Shown here one piece after another: positions 10,001 through 18,451 of a DNA stretch of 64,000 nucleotides. This DNA is from Leuconostoc rapi (lineage in GTDB: Bacteria; Bacillota; Bacilli; Lactobacillales; Lactobacillaceae). Made by a program: the position numbers and the translations under genes. A model generated the notes under the pieces. It was not told the origin of the DNA. It made no database searches and saw nothing but the letters and a program-made list of their open reading frames with translations. The stretch lies in contig NZ_JAFBEK010000003.1 in the NCBI RefSeq assembly GCF_016908715.1, forward strand, positions 62,001 to 126,000. The letters run 5' to 3'. Within the stretch, counting starts at the first letter, position 1. Every line of letters starts with the position of its first letter.

Positions 10001-10029
10001 TTGTTATTTTATGATAAACTGAAAATAAT
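10001..10029 (+). promoter_or_regulatory. Candidate ruvA promoter
   Basis: TTGTTA (10001-10006), 17 bases, then AATAAT (10024-10029), just before the AAGGGAG ribosome site of ruvA. It implies that ruvA is transcribed separately from ruvB-queA, at least in part. Confidence 0.4.
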
Positions 10030-10050
10030 GAATTTAAGGGAGAAAGACAA

Positions 10051-10641
10051 GTGTACGAATATATTAATGGGTTAATTACAAATATATATCCTGCGTATTT
10101 GGTTATTGCAGATCGGAGCGGTGTTGGTTATAAACTCTTCGTGGCAAATCCTTATCGATTTGAACAAAACGTTGAATCTCATGTATATGTTGAGCAAATT
10201 GTACGTGAAAATGATATTGCTATGTATGGCTTTATTGATGAAAATGAAAAAATATTGTTTAATAAATTACTCAATGTGTCTGGGATTGGACCAAAAAGTG
10301 CTTTAGCAATTCTTGCTAGTGATGACGCAGCAGGGTTAGTCAATGCGGTAGCTAATGATGATGCGAGTTACTTAACGCAGTTCCCTGGTGTTGGTAAAAA
10401 AACAGCGCAACAAATTGTCTTAGACCTAAAAGGTAAATTGGATGATTTAGCGGTTTCTGCTGGTGTGCAGGTATCAACAGTGCAACAAAATACTAATCAA
10501 GCATTGTCAGATGCGTTAGAAGCACTAGAGTCGCTGGGATATAGTTCAAAAGAAGTTGCTAAGCTGGAGAAAACGCTAGCTAGTCAACATGACACAACGG
10601 ATGGTTATATTCGCTCAGCATTAAAACTACTGGTCAACTAA
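10051..10641 (+). CDS. ruvA: Holliday junction DNA-binding protein RuvA
   Basis: Tetrameric four-way-junction binding protein that loads RuvB. The 196-residue protein has the N-terminal OB-like domain (starting YEYINGLI), two helix-hairpin-helix motifs (NVSGIGPKSALAIL and FPGVGKKTAQQIVLDL) and the C-terminal RuvB-contacting domain (about 150-196). The start is GTG, with AAGGGAG 8 bases upstream. It is a single-gene unit, flanked by its own candidate promoter and terminator, rather than preceding ruvB directly as in many Firmicutes. Confidence 0.96.
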   Translation: MYEYINGLITNIYPAYLVIADRSGVGYKLFVANPYRFEQNVESHVYVEQIVRENDIAMYGFIDENEKILFNKLLNVSGIGPKSALAILASDDAAGLVNAVANDDASYLTQFPGVGKKTAQQIVLDLKGKLDDLAVSAGVQVSTVQQNTNQALSDALEALESLGYSSKEVAKLEKTLASQHDTTDGYIRSALKLLVN

Positions 10642-10684
10642 AAAAATTCACGATAGCTAAACTTAGCTATCGTGAATTTTTTGA
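10641..10684. terminator. Bidirectional terminator between ruvA and the deoxynucleoside kinase gene
   Basis: Perfect inverted repeat of about 20 bp (10641-10660 with 10663-10682), ending in T-runs on both strands. It sits between two convergent stop codons. Confidence 0.93.
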
Positions 10685-11317
10685 CTAACGGATTAATTTT
10701 AAGGCATCATCAATTTGCTGTAAGATAATGCTTTGATTTTCTTTTTGTTCCAAATCGTATGTCTGTAAATCAATTTTAATTTTTGGGGAGGCATCATAGG
10801 CATCAAACCAATCGCGGTAAGCTGACCAAATTCTGAAATAATATTGACGTAATTCGTCATTATCGTCGAATTGTTCATAATCACGACCACGCTTTTTGAT
10901 GCGATATAGAATCGTTTCAAAATCGGTTTCGGCATAGACAAGTAAATCAGGTGCTTTTTTTGGTAATTTTTGCAATTCAGACATCATATTGTCAAGTAAT
11001 TGCGTGTAGACTGACATCTCAGCATCAGTAATATTACCGTCTTTATGGTTTTCAGATGTAAAGAGCGCATCTTCATATATTGAACGATCTAAGACATTAT
11101 TATCATCTGCTAAAGCTTGCTTAATCATATCAAAGCGACGATTAAGAAAGTATATCTGTAAAAGGAAGCCATATTGCTTCGGGTCAGAATAGTAGAGTGG
11201 GAGTACAGGATTGTCACCCACCGGTTCGTAAAATGCTTTTGTGCCAAAATGTTCTGCAATCAATCCAGTTAACGTTGTTTTTCCAACACCAATCATACCT
11301 GCCGTGATAATCACCAT
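10685..11317 (-). CDS. Deoxynucleoside kinase (deoxyadenosine/deoxyguanosine kinase type)
   Basis: Phosphorylates deoxynucleosides for the salvage of DNA precursors. The 210-residue protein has the P-loop GMIGVGKTT near the N-terminus, the DRSIYEDALF motif typical of the dNK/dGK family and an arginine-rich lid stretch (YRIKKRGRDYE). The start is the ATG at 11317 with GGAGG 5 bases upstream; an in-frame TTG just before it overlaps the ribosome site. Lactobacilli often have a tandem dak-dgk pair, whereas only one gene is present here. The exact base preference is not readable from sequence. Confidence 0.88.
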   Translation of the reverse strand: MVIITAGMIGVGKTTLTGLIAEHFGTKAFYEPVGDNPVLPLYYSDPKQYGFLLQIYFLNRRFDMIKQALADDNNVLDRSIYEDALFTSENHKDGNITDAEMSVYTQLLDNMMSELQKLPKKAPDLLVYAETDFETILYRIKKRGRDYEQFDDNDELRQYYFRIWSAYRDWFDAYDASPKIKIDLQTYDLEQKENQSIILQQIDDALKLIR

Positions 11318-11356
11318 AACGACCTCCAATAATTTAATAACTAATTAACTATACAA

Positions 11357-11398
11357 AAAATCCGTCCAAATAACAAGGTCAGTTATTGGACGGATTTG
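11357..11398 (-). terminator. Terminator of mscL
   Basis: Inverted repeat, left arm 11358-11374 and right arm 11382-11397, with one bulged base. On the minus strand it is followed by a run of T, so it ends the mscL transcript before the kinase gene. Confidence 0.85.
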
Positions 11399-11414
11399 TT
11401 ACAAAAAGCGAACA

Positions 11415-11795
11415 TTAAGACTTTTTTTCAGCTTCTAATAAATCACGAATATCAGATAGAATTTCTAATTCAGGGTTAACTGTCACTTCTTCGGCTTTGT
11501 TTGTACGGAAAAGACGGTTGATAACCTTGATTAAGATAAAGACCACAAAAGCTGTAATCAAAAAGTTAATGAGGTCATTTAAGAAAGCACCATACTTAAA
11601 TGTCAATTCTTTAGTAATAACAAGTTCCAAACTGGCTAAATCAGATGTACCACCAGTGAAAAATGTCAGGATTGGACCAATGAGGTTATTGGTCAATGAC
11701 TTGACCAAACCAGTGAAGGCGCCACCGATAATAACACCAACGGCTAAGTCAAGCACGTTGCCACGCATGATAAATGTTTTGAATTCTGAGAGCAT
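11415..11795 (-). CDS. mscL: Large-conductance mechanosensitive channel MscL
   Basis: Pentameric membrane channel that opens under membrane tension to release solutes during osmotic downshock. The 126-residue protein starts [20 protein letters not shown] and continues with the glycine-rich pore helix [13 protein letters not shown] second membrane helix (about 65-90) and a charged C-terminal helix follow. The ATG at 11795 matches the family start. It lacks a nearby Shine-Dalgarno sequence: the closest good one (GAAAGGA) is about 40 bases upstream. An in-frame GTG at 11813 is possible but no better supported. Confidence 0.93.
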   Translation of the reverse strand: MLSEFKTFIMRGNVLDLAVGVIIGGAFTGLVKSLTNNLIGPILTFFTGGTSDLASLELVITKELTFKYGAFLNDLINFLITAFVVFILIKVINRLFRTNKAEEVTVNPELEILSDIRDLLEAEKKS

Positions 11796-12079
11796 AGTTA
11801 TATGTGAACGCACAGGTTAAGTTACTCTGTACGTCTATTCCTTTCGTTTTCTCTATTATTTATTTTACTTAAAATAGGTAAAAATTACTAGCTTATTGAA
11901 AAAAATACAAGTGATTTTACATAATTGCAACAATTGAGGTCACTTTAACGTCATTCATTGCTGATCATCGGCAGCGGATGGATACAATCTTCAATCATTA
12001 TCGACTAAAAGTGTTAGTTATTTTCATGAAATTAAATTGATCTCATGATAAAATAAGTATAATTGTTTGGAGGAAAATT

Positions 12080-12283
12080 ATGACTAGAGAAGAGCAGTGG
12101 TCTACTTGGCATGAGCAACTGATTGCCATCATTAATGATATTAATACACCACATACGCTGGGTGGTATTACTAACGATGCGAACCGCGCACACGATTCGC
12201 GACTAGCACGACGAGCTTTGGACAATTTGATTGTTTTAAGTGAAGAAATCAATGCGATGCGGCAAAAGCAAGATGAGAATTGA
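12080..12283 (+). CDS. Small hydrophilic protein of unknown function
   Basis: I do not recognise this 67-residue protein. It is predicted soluble and mostly helical, with a run of Arg and Asp (NRAHDSRLARRALDNL) in the middle and no cysteine. A strong ribosome site (GGAGGAAAA) precedes the ATG, and the gene ends 3 bases before the first of two bPH2 membrane proteins. It is therefore very likely a real, translated leader gene of that three-gene unit. Its association with PH-like membrane proteins is the only clue to its role. Confidence 0.75.
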   Translation: MTREEQWSTWHEQLIAIINDINTPHTLGGITNDANRAHDSRLARRALDNLIVLSEEINAMRQKQDEN

Positions 12284-12286
12284 TCG

Positions 12287-12778
12287 ATGATACCAGAACA
12301 TGCAAAAAGTTTACCAAAACGTGTGAGATTGGCTTGGTTAGTCGTAGACATCATCGCCTTATTGCTTGTTTTCGTCACTGGACTGATTGTTAATCTTATT
12401 TTCAAATTAGATTGGTATAGCCCAGTAGCAATAGGAGTCAATGGTTTATTTGGTATCGTGATGTTGGTTATTATTGGCGATGCTGTCCTGATTCCATATC
12501 ATTATCGATTTTATAAATATGTAGTTAATGAATCGGCTGTCTCAATCTATAAAGGTTTTATTTGGCGACGTTCGGAAACAATTCCATTGAATCGTATTCA
12601 AAACGTGGATACAAGGCAAGGACCCATTTTTGGATTTTTTCATCTACAAAATTTAGCTATTGTCACTGCGGCCCATGCTTTTAAAATTGAAGGCATTAAT
12701 GAAGATGTTGCTCAGTATCTACGTGATCAGTTGATTGATGCAGCCCGCCAAGCACGTGAGGTTGATACCGATGATTAA
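12287..12778 (+). CDS. bPH2 (DUF304, YdbS-like) membrane protein
   Basis: Protein of 163 residues with two adjacent membrane helices (about 19-40 and 47-72), followed by one bacterial PH-like domain: VNESAVSIYKGFIWRRSETIPLNRIQNV is split here as VNESAVSIYKGF and IPLNRIQNVDTRQGPI. The pattern matches YdbS of B. subtilis, which pairs with YdbT. The function is unestablished in general; B. subtilis ydbST has been linked to resistance to certain antimicrobial peptides. It is followed by its partner with an 8-base overlap. Confidence 0.82.
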   Translation: MIPEHAKSLPKRVRLAWLVVDIIALLLVFVTGLIVNLIFKLDWYSPVAIGVNGLFGIVMLVIIGDAVLIPYHYRFYKYVVNESAVSIYKGFIWRRSETIPLNRIQNVDTRQGPIFGFFHLQNLAIVTAAHAFKIEGINEDVAQYLRDQLIDAARQAREVDTDD

Positions 12779-14234
12779 GGGATCACGCCAATCCAAGATT
12801 GCTATTTTTTCTGATGCCATATCAAGTATCAAAATGATCGGTTGGCCAATTATTTTTATTTTCTTTGGTGGTCAACACACTTGGCCGACCAGAATCATGA
12901 TCATTGGTGCTGGTTTGATACTCGCCTTGTTATTTGGTTTTTTGAATTGGCTTTTTTTTACGTATGATATGTCTTCCTATGAATTAACAACATCGCAAGG
13001 GATTTTTGTAAAAAAGCATGTGCATATGCCGTTTGAAAGAATACAGACGATTACACGGACACAACCGATTTATTTTCGACCTTTTAACGTTTTTAAAGTC
13101 AATGTGGAGACATCTGGTAAAAATGATGATAAATTGATATTTAATGCCTTATCATTGCCGAAAATTGAGTATATTGAAACACGACGTCAGGAAGCACAGA
13201 CAAAACAATCAGATGTTGAAAGGGCAGCGATTCAACCAGAAGTTAGTGCGACTTACCAAATTAATAATCGTGATTTGATCTTATATGCATTAACATCGTT
13301 AGGTAGTTTGGGGACGATGGGTATTATTTATGCTGGATTAACAATGATGAACGATTTGATACCGCAGAATATTCAAAATCGTTTTTATGGTGTGTTCAAT
13401 CATCAAACGATGACCGTTTATGTGTTGTTAGTGTTTATCGTGCTCATTATTGCTATAGCGTTTTCGTTTTTACGCTTATATGGCCATTATTTCAAATTCA
13501 CGATATCACGGGTTAGTTCGCATCTAGCCATTAAACGAGGCCTTTTGACTATCAGAGCAGTTAATTTACGTACGTCACGTATTCAGGCTGTTTATTATGA
13601 ACAGACGTTATTGCGCCGATTAGTTCATCTTGTATCAGTTAAGGTTTTATTAGCCTCATCGATGAAAGAGGATGAAGAACAGACAAAACAGACGACGCTT
13701 ATACCAGTCGTTACTGAACGTCATCGTCCGAAAATATTACATCACTTTTTACCAAAATACAATTTTCAACAACCAGACAAAGCACCAGTGGCCTCACATG
13801 CGTTATTTTTGCGGTCACGCTTTATCTTTTTGTTAGATTTAATGGTAATATTACTATTATTGGTAGCTTTTGAATTTATGTCAATGTCTTTACAAGTCAC
13901 GTTTAGTTTTTGGTGGTTGGTCGCTGCAACTGTTATTTTGCTAGTGTATACATTGGGTGGTGCTTATATGGCCATGTCAGATCAAGGACTTAGCTTGACT
14001 GATAATTATTTAATAATACAAAGGACTATTAACTATACAAAACGAACGTACTTCATACCTTATGAAAAAATTCAAGGGTATACCACTTCTCAAACTTGGT
14101 TTATGGTACGCCAAAAAAACCAACATTTACATATTATTGTGCGTGATGGCGATTCATCTCAACAGATCACATTACGCTATCTTAAGGTGTCTAGCATTGA
14201 TCAATTAGATGATATATTAAGACATGTCAAGTGA
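12771..14234 (+). CDS. Large bPH2-repeat membrane protein, YdbT-like
   Basis: Protein of about 487 residues with paired membrane helices interspersed with three bPH2-type cytoplasmic modules. The repeated motif is recognisable as MPFERIQTITRTQ, VNLRTSRIQAVYYE and IPYEKIQGYTTSQ. The ATG at 12771 has GAGG 9 bases upstream and lies in the end of the previous gene. Together the two proteins resemble the YdbS-YdbT pair. The function is inferred only by family, namely the cell envelope. Confidence 0.82.
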   Translation: MIKGSRQSKIAIFSDAISSIKMIGWPIIFIFFGGQHTWPTRIMIIGAGLILALLFGFLNWLFFTYDMSSYELTTSQGIFVKKHVHMPFERIQTITRTQPIYFRPFNVFKVNVETSGKNDDKLIFNALSLPKIEYIETRRQEAQTKQSDVERAAIQPEVSATYQINNRDLILYALTSLGSLGTMGIIYAGLTMMNDLIPQNIQNRFYGVFNHQTMTVYVLLVFIVLIIAIAFSFLRLYGHYFKFTISRVSSHLAIKRGLLTIRAVNLRTSRIQAVYYEQTLLRRLVHLVSVKVLLASSMKEDEEQTKQTTLIPVVTERHRPKILHHFLPKYNFQQPDKAPVASHALFLRSRFIFLLDLMVILLLLVAFEFMSMSLQVTFSFWWLVAATVILLVYTLGGAYMAMSDQGLSLTDNYLIIQRTINYTKRTYFIPYEKIQGYTTSQTWFMVRQKNQHLHIIVRDGDSSQQITLRYLKVSSIDQLDDILRHVK

Positions 14235-14249
14235 AAGTACTTGACATGT
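14222..14249 (+). terminator. Hairpin at the end of the bPH2 unit, weak terminator or processing site
   Basis: An 11-bp perfect inverted repeat (14222-14232 with 14239-14249) spans the stop codon of the preceding gene. No T-run follows it, so read-through into rpsP is likely. Confidence 0.45.
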
Positions 14250-14322
14250 ATGCCGATTAATGAGATACTTATTGAGTAAATTAAAGTGTGAAAAACACAG
14301 AAGAAATTTGGAGGACATTAAT

Positions 14323-14736
14323 ATGTCAGTTAAGATCCGTTTGAAGCGTATGGGTGCAAAGAAGCGTCCGTTCTATCGTGTTGTTATTGCTGATTCACGT
14401 TCACCTCGTGATGGCCGTTTTATCGAAACAGTTGGTACATACAACCCAATTGCACAACCAGAAGAAATCAAGTTAGATGAAGCTAAGATTTTGTCATGGT
14501 TGAGTAATGGTGCACAACCATCAGACACTGTTCGTAACTTGTTGAGCCATGCTGGTATTTTATCAAAGTATGCAGAAACAAAGACAGGCAAGAAGCCAGC
14601 TTCTGCCAAGACAACAACTGCAGTAACAAAGCCAACAGAAAAGAATACTGTTGCTGAAATTAAAGTTTATTTGGATGCCCAAGGTACAGAATACGCTTCT
14701 TCAGCTAAGAAGGCTGATTTGTTAGCTTTGGTATAA
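14323..14736 (+). CDS. rpsP: 30S ribosomal protein S16 with a C-terminal HeH/LEM-like extension
   Basis: Small-subunit ribosomal protein. Residues 1-85 are a canonical S16 ([20 protein letters not shown], then [13 protein letters not shown], then SHAGILSKY). Most bacterial S16 proteins end near residue 80-90; this one has 137. The tail is a Lys/Thr/Ala-rich linker (about 87-108) followed by about 28 residues reading [16 protein letters not shown], then KKADLLALV. That spacing resembles the HeH/LEM (SAP-like) helix-extension-helix fold. The start follows GGAGG with good spacing. Its usual neighbours rimM and trmD are 11 kb away in this window. Confidence 0.94.
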   Translation: MSVKIRLKRMGAKKRPFYRVVIADSRSPRDGRFIETVGTYNPIAQPEEIKLDEAKILSWLSNGAQPSDTVRNLLSHAGILSKYAETKTGKKPASAKTTTAVTKPTEKNTVAEIKVYLDAQGTEYASSAKKADLLALV

Positions 14737-14754
14737 AAGTTAATCTGTTACAAC

Positions 14755-14793
14755 AAGGAGCCAAACATCATGTGATGATGTTTGGCTCCTTTT
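14755..14793 (+). terminator. rpsP terminator
   Basis: A stem of about 16 bp (14755-14770 with 14775-14790) is followed by a T-run. It is the strong stop before the carbohydrate block. Confidence 0.92.
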
Positions 14794-14840
14794 TTGCGAA
14801 ATTATGAGTCGTGTGTCCATTACAATGGACAATGTATAAA

Positions 14841-14868
14841 AGTAACCGCTTTCAAAAAAACGTATAAT
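14841..14868 (+). promoter_or_regulatory. Promoter region of the PRD regulator with a cre-like site
   Basis: Bases 14841-14854, read on the minus strand as TGAAAGCGGTTACT, fit the catabolite-responsive element consensus with one mismatch. TATAAT follows at 14863-14868. The site covers the -35 region, so CcpA binding would be expected to affect initiation. Confidence 0.6.
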
Positions 14869-14895
14869 AAAAATGTAGAAAGGGAGGTGAATAAA

Positions 14896-16287
14896 TTGCG
14901 TACACTTGAGAATCAGGTGCTCATGTTTCTAGGGCAACAAGTGGGTTTTGTTAATGCCAAAACAATCGCTTTAACCTTCAAAGTATCAACTAAAACAATT
15001 TACCGTACAATCAATAAATTAAATTCTTCCGAAATTATGATTGAATCACAAAGAGGGCGTGGCTATAAGTTAATTGAAGATTTAAGGTTAGTGGTGGATA
15101 CTAAGGAGGAAGTGCAGCGGCAAATCGATATGTCCGTTAGTTTACTGACCCAATTTCCAAATCGTTTGAATCGTTTACAATTTGCTGACAAATTTTATAT
15201 CTCTGATTCAACATTGACGAAAGATTTGTTTAGATTGGGAGAACAACTCAAAAAATTCAATATTCATTTAAACAAATCGGATGGAGAAATTACTGTAATT
15301 GCGACTGAGGTGCAAGTTCGCAAAGCATTAAACTATTTTTTACTTGAAAATACTCGCACCAAAAAAGTGCTAGATAATATCAGTGAAATTTTTCCAAATA
15401 TTTCAGTTAAGAATCAAGCATTCATTAGCAGTCAGATGACGCTAATTGAGCAAGAGTTAAATGTGCAGATATTAGAACCATATACAATTAACATTTTTTC
15501 ACACTTATATATTTTATTACAACGAGTACGCCAGCATCGATATGAAATAACTGAAGAAGCAGTTGTCAAAAAGCATTATGACGCTATGTTGACTAAGGTA
15601 GCACGTCAGATTATAGGTAACATCAGTCATTTTTTACACGAAAAAATTCCAGATCAGGAAATTGACAACCTGCTAATTTATCTTGTGGGATTAAGATATG
15701 ATAAACAGTTAGATGATAGTAAGAATGACGAAGCGTACCAATTAGTTGATTTTTTAATTAAGAATTTGTCATTGACGGACAGATATGTTAATTTTGAAAC
15801 GCTAAAAAAAGGATTATTAGGGCATGTTAGACCGATGATTCATCGTATCGAATCTAGCATAGCAGTAGTTAATCCGCTATTAAGTGATATTAAATTTAGT
15901 TATCGAGATGTTTTTAGTCAAATAAGACAGATATTGAACAAATCACGGTACCCTATTTCAGATGATGAAATTGGATTTTTGACCCTTTATGTTGTACGTG
16001 CTTTGGAGGAGGCAACTGATCACAAACGTGTTTTGTTAATGTGTTCAACTGGTGTAGGAACGGCGCAATTATTGCAAACCAAGGTTCTGCACGCGTTTCC
16101 TAATTTTGAGATTGTAGATATTGTATCGTCTAAAGCTTATCAAATGAATTTGAATAAATATCAAAATATTGATTTGGTCATTTCTACAGTGTATATCACG
16201 TATCAACCTGTCTCACCGGTTATTCAAGTGAGTGCTTTATTCAATGAAGGGGACAAGCGTCGTGTTGAGGAATTAGTTTATGGATAA
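14896..16287 (+). CDS. PRD-containing transcriptional activator/antiterminator, MtlR/LicR type, lacking the fused EIIA domain
   Basis: Sugar-dependent regulator of 463 residues. It has an N-terminal HTH (about 5-60; VSTKTIYRTINKL), a second HTH/Mga-like region, and PTS-regulated PRD segments (about 170-360). A GatB-like EIIB domain follows, with phosphorylatable Cys383 in LLMCSTGVGTAQLL. Regulators of this class normally continue into a C-terminal EIIA domain; here the protein stops and an EIIA-like domain is encoded by the next, overlapping gene. The start is TTG with a near-perfect AGGGAGGTGA. It probably activates the adjacent galactitol-type PTS genes in response to their phosphorylation state. 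Confidence 0.85.
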   Translation: MRTLENQVLMFLGQQVGFVNAKTIALTFKVSTKTIYRTINKLNSSEIMIESQRGRGYKLIEDLRLVVDTKEEVQRQIDMSVSLLTQFPNRLNRLQFADKFYISDSTLTKDLFRLGEQLKKFNIHLNKSDGEITVIATEVQVRKALNYFLLENTRTKKVLDNISEIFPNISVKNQAFISSQMTLIEQELNVQILEPYTINIFSHLYILLQRVRQHRYEITEEAVVKKHYDAMLTKVARQIIGNISHFLHEKIPDQEIDNLLIYLVGLRYDKQLDDSKNDEAYQLVDFLIKNLSLTDRYVNFETLKKGLLGHVRPMIHRIESSIAVVNPLLSDIKFSYRDVFSQIRQILNKSRYPISDDEIGFLTLYVVRALEEATDHKRVLLMCSTGVGTAQLLQTKVLHAFPNFEIVDIVSSKAYQMNLNKYQNIDLVISTVYITYQPVSPVIQVSALFNEGDKRRVEELVYG

Positions 16288-16660
16288 ATATATATTTGTC
16301 GAAGCAAAGAATAACATTGATTTGGCAGCAATTGTTTCAGAAAAATTCAAATTAGATCGTCATGTTGTGCAACAAGCATTAACAGACAGAAATAAACTTG
16401 GTAACCTAGCTATTGCATTTGACATCAATTTACCACACGTTGAAATTGAAAATATTTCCAATCAAGGCATTATGTGGATAAAATTTAAAACACATTATGA
16501 GTTAGTGATGATAGTTGATAAAAATGTGCCATCTGAAAACGTTAGACGAATTCTTAGTCAAATGTTGAATGACAATGGCTTGCAAAAAATGAGAAATATA
16601 AAAAATCAACAAAATTTGGATCAGATAGTAAAGGAAGTGTTGAAAAATGTTAGAAGATAA
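16280..16660 (+). CDS. Detached EIIA-like domain of the PRD regulator
   Basis: Small protein of 126 residues that overlaps the regulator gene by 8 bases and the next EIIA gene by 14. The segment GNLAIAFDINLPHVEIENI, with His53, resembles the active-site region of PTS EIIA type 2 domains (usual pattern: small residues, then PH). The rest is divergent. I infer that it is the EIIA-like module that MtlR/LicR-type regulators usually carry at their C-terminus, here expressed as a separate polypeptide. Whether His53 is phosphorylated is unknown. Confidence 0.6.
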   Translation: MDKYIFVEAKNNIDLAAIVSEKFKLDRHVVQQALTDRNKLGNLAIAFDINLPHVEIENISNQGIMWIKFKTHYELVMIVDKNVPSENVRRILSQMLNDNGLQKMRNIKNQQNLDQIVKEVLKNVRR

Positions 16661-17096
16661 GGTTATTATATTAGATTTTCAAGCGCAAGATAAAGAAGAG
16701 GCGTTGACTATCTTGGCAAATCAACTGGTCGTAAGCGGTGCAGTAAAAACGACATATCCAACGGCAATTTTAAAGCGAGAAAAAAATTTTCCAACAGGTT
16801 TGTCTACTGATAGTGTTGGTTTTGCTATTCCACATACAGACGCGGAACACGTTATTCGTCAGCAAATAGGGTTGCTCAGACTGCAACAGCCGGTCGAATT
16901 TTTACAAATGGGGGATGGCCAAGCAATTAAAGTTAAAATGATTTTTATGCTTGCACTAACAAAGCCACATGAGCAATTAGAGATGTTGCAAAAGTTGATG
17001 GGTATTTTTCAAGACAAAAAAATTGTTTCGATGTTATTACAAGAAAGTGATCCACAACTAATAATTTCCACGCTGAATTCAGCGGGCATAGTATAA
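16647..17096 (+). CDS. PTS system EIIA component, galactitol/fructose type
   Basis: Phosphotransfer protein of 149 residues that would pass phosphate from HPr to the EIIB encoded four genes later. The type 2 EIIA active site is intact: GFAIPHTDAEH with His63. An FPTGL segment precedes it, as in GatA-like proteins. It lies 17 bases before the EIIC gene. The cluster order is regulator, EIIA-like, EIIA, EIIC, EIIB. Confidence 0.9.
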   Translation: MLEDKVIILDFQAQDKEEALTILANQLVVSGAVKTTYPTAILKREKNFPTGLSTDSVGFAIPHTDAEHVIRQQIGLLRLQQPVEFLQMGDGQAIKVKMIFMLALTKPHEQLEMLQKLMGIFQDKKIVSMLLQESDPQLIISTLNSAGIV

Positions 17097-17113
17097 GGGA
17101 GGAGTGACTTATA

Positions 17114-18439
17114 ATGGGCGTTATTAAATGGTTGTTAAATGCAGGGCCTACGGTATTTTTGCCAATGTTGTTATTTACATTTGGCTTATTCTTGAGAATT
17201 AAGGTTGGTAAGGCATTCAAGGCTGCCTTGATGGTTGGTATAGGGTTTACAGGATTAAACTTAGTCATTGGTTTGTTGACAGATAATTTAGGACCGGCGG
17301 CGCAAGCAATGGTACGTAATTTTGGGTTATCGTTGAATGCCATTGATGTAGGTTGGCCTGCTGCGTCAGCTATTTCTTATGGTACCACATTGGGAAGTTT
17401 GGCTATTCCAATTGGTGTTTTATTAAATGTTATCTTGTTAATTGTCGGGTTAACTAGAACATTAAATGTTGATCTTTGGAATTACTGGCACATTGCATTT
17501 ACTGGTTCATTGATTTTTGCAGCAACGGATGATTTTGGTTTAGGGTTAGCCACAATGGCTGTTCATGCAATGTGGATTTATTTTTTGGCCGACTTAGCAG
17601 CCCCAACGATTCAAAAGCATTATGGTCTAGAGGGAATCTCTTTTCCACAAGGTGCTTCAGCACCGGGATTTGTACTAGCTTTACCAATTAATTGGTTACT
17701 TGATCGTATTCCAGGCGTTAAAAATATTAGTTGGACACCTGAAACAATTCAAAAACGGTTAGGCGTATTTGGTGACTCTGCTGTCATGGGACTAATTATT
17801 GGATTAGCCATTGGAGGTCTAGCGCAGTACGATGTGACTAAAATATTGAACCTTGGAATTACAACATCAGCAGTGTTAATCCTTATGCCGCGCATGGTAT
17901 CATTGCTAATGGAAGGCTTATCACCAATTTCTGAAGCAGCAAATGAAGTAGTCCAAAAGAAATTTCCTGGGCGTAATTTATATATTGGTATGGATTCTGC
18001 ACTTGCTGTTGGGCAGGAAGCAGTATTATCTGCTTCATTGATTTTAGTGCCGGTGTCACTGTTAGTGGCAGTTATTTTACCAGGGAATAAGGTATTACCG
18101 TTCGGTGATTTAGCAACCATTCCATTTATGTTAGCTGTAATGGCTGCTGTATTTGGCGGTAATGTTTTCCGTATCGTTATTGGTGGTATTGTGGACATCG
18201 CCGTATCTTTATGGATTGCATCGTGGATTGCACCGCTGTTAACAATTGCTGCTAAATCTGCTCATTTTTCAATGAATGGTGCCTCATCAATATCGGTTTT
18301 GTCGGATGGTGGGACATGGACAACATTGTTAATTGTCGGTTTGGGTAAGATGTTGTCATGGGGAGGAATTGCCATTGTTGGTGTGATAGTTCTTGGATTG
18401 ATGATTTGGTTAAATAAATTTCACGCAAAACGTGTATAA
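17114..18439 (+). CDS. PTS system EIIC, galactitol (GatC/SgcC) family permease
   Basis: Membrane component of 441 residues with about ten to twelve hydrophobic segments. GatC-family features include the N-terminal GPTVFLPMLLFTFGLFLR, the conserved GVGWPAAS-like segment DVGWPAASAISYG, and GMDSALAVGQEAV in the second half. A GGAGG ribosome site precedes it. The galactitol family also transports other polyols and pentitols. No dehydrogenase, aldolase or kinase gene accompanies it, so the substrate cannot be named. Confidence 0.88.
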   Translation: MGVIKWLLNAGPTVFLPMLLFTFGLFLRIKVGKAFKAALMVGIGFTGLNLVIGLLTDNLGPAAQAMVRNFGLSLNAIDVGWPAASAISYGTTLGSLAIPIGVLLNVILLIVGLTRTLNVDLWNYWHIAFTGSLIFAATDDFGLGLATMAVHAMWIYFLADLAAPTIQKHYGLEGISFPQGASAPGFVLALPINWLLDRIPGVKNISWTPETIQKRLGVFGDSAVMGLIIGLAIGGLAQYDVTKILNLGITTSAVLILMPRMVSLLMEGLSPISEAANEVVQKKFPGRNLYIGMDSALAVGQEAVLSASLILVPVSLLVAVILPGNKVLPFGDLATIPFMLAVMAAVFGGNVFRIVIGGIVDIAVSLWIASWIAPLLTIAAKSAHFSMNGASSISVLSDGGTWTTLLIVGLGKMLSWGGIAIVGVIVLGLMIWLNKFHAKRV

Positions 18440-18451
18440 AGGAGAATGAAA

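Noticed and set aside
17749-18198. Minus-strand open frame in the EIIC gene
   Set aside because: It is antisense to the GatC-type permease with no initiation signals.
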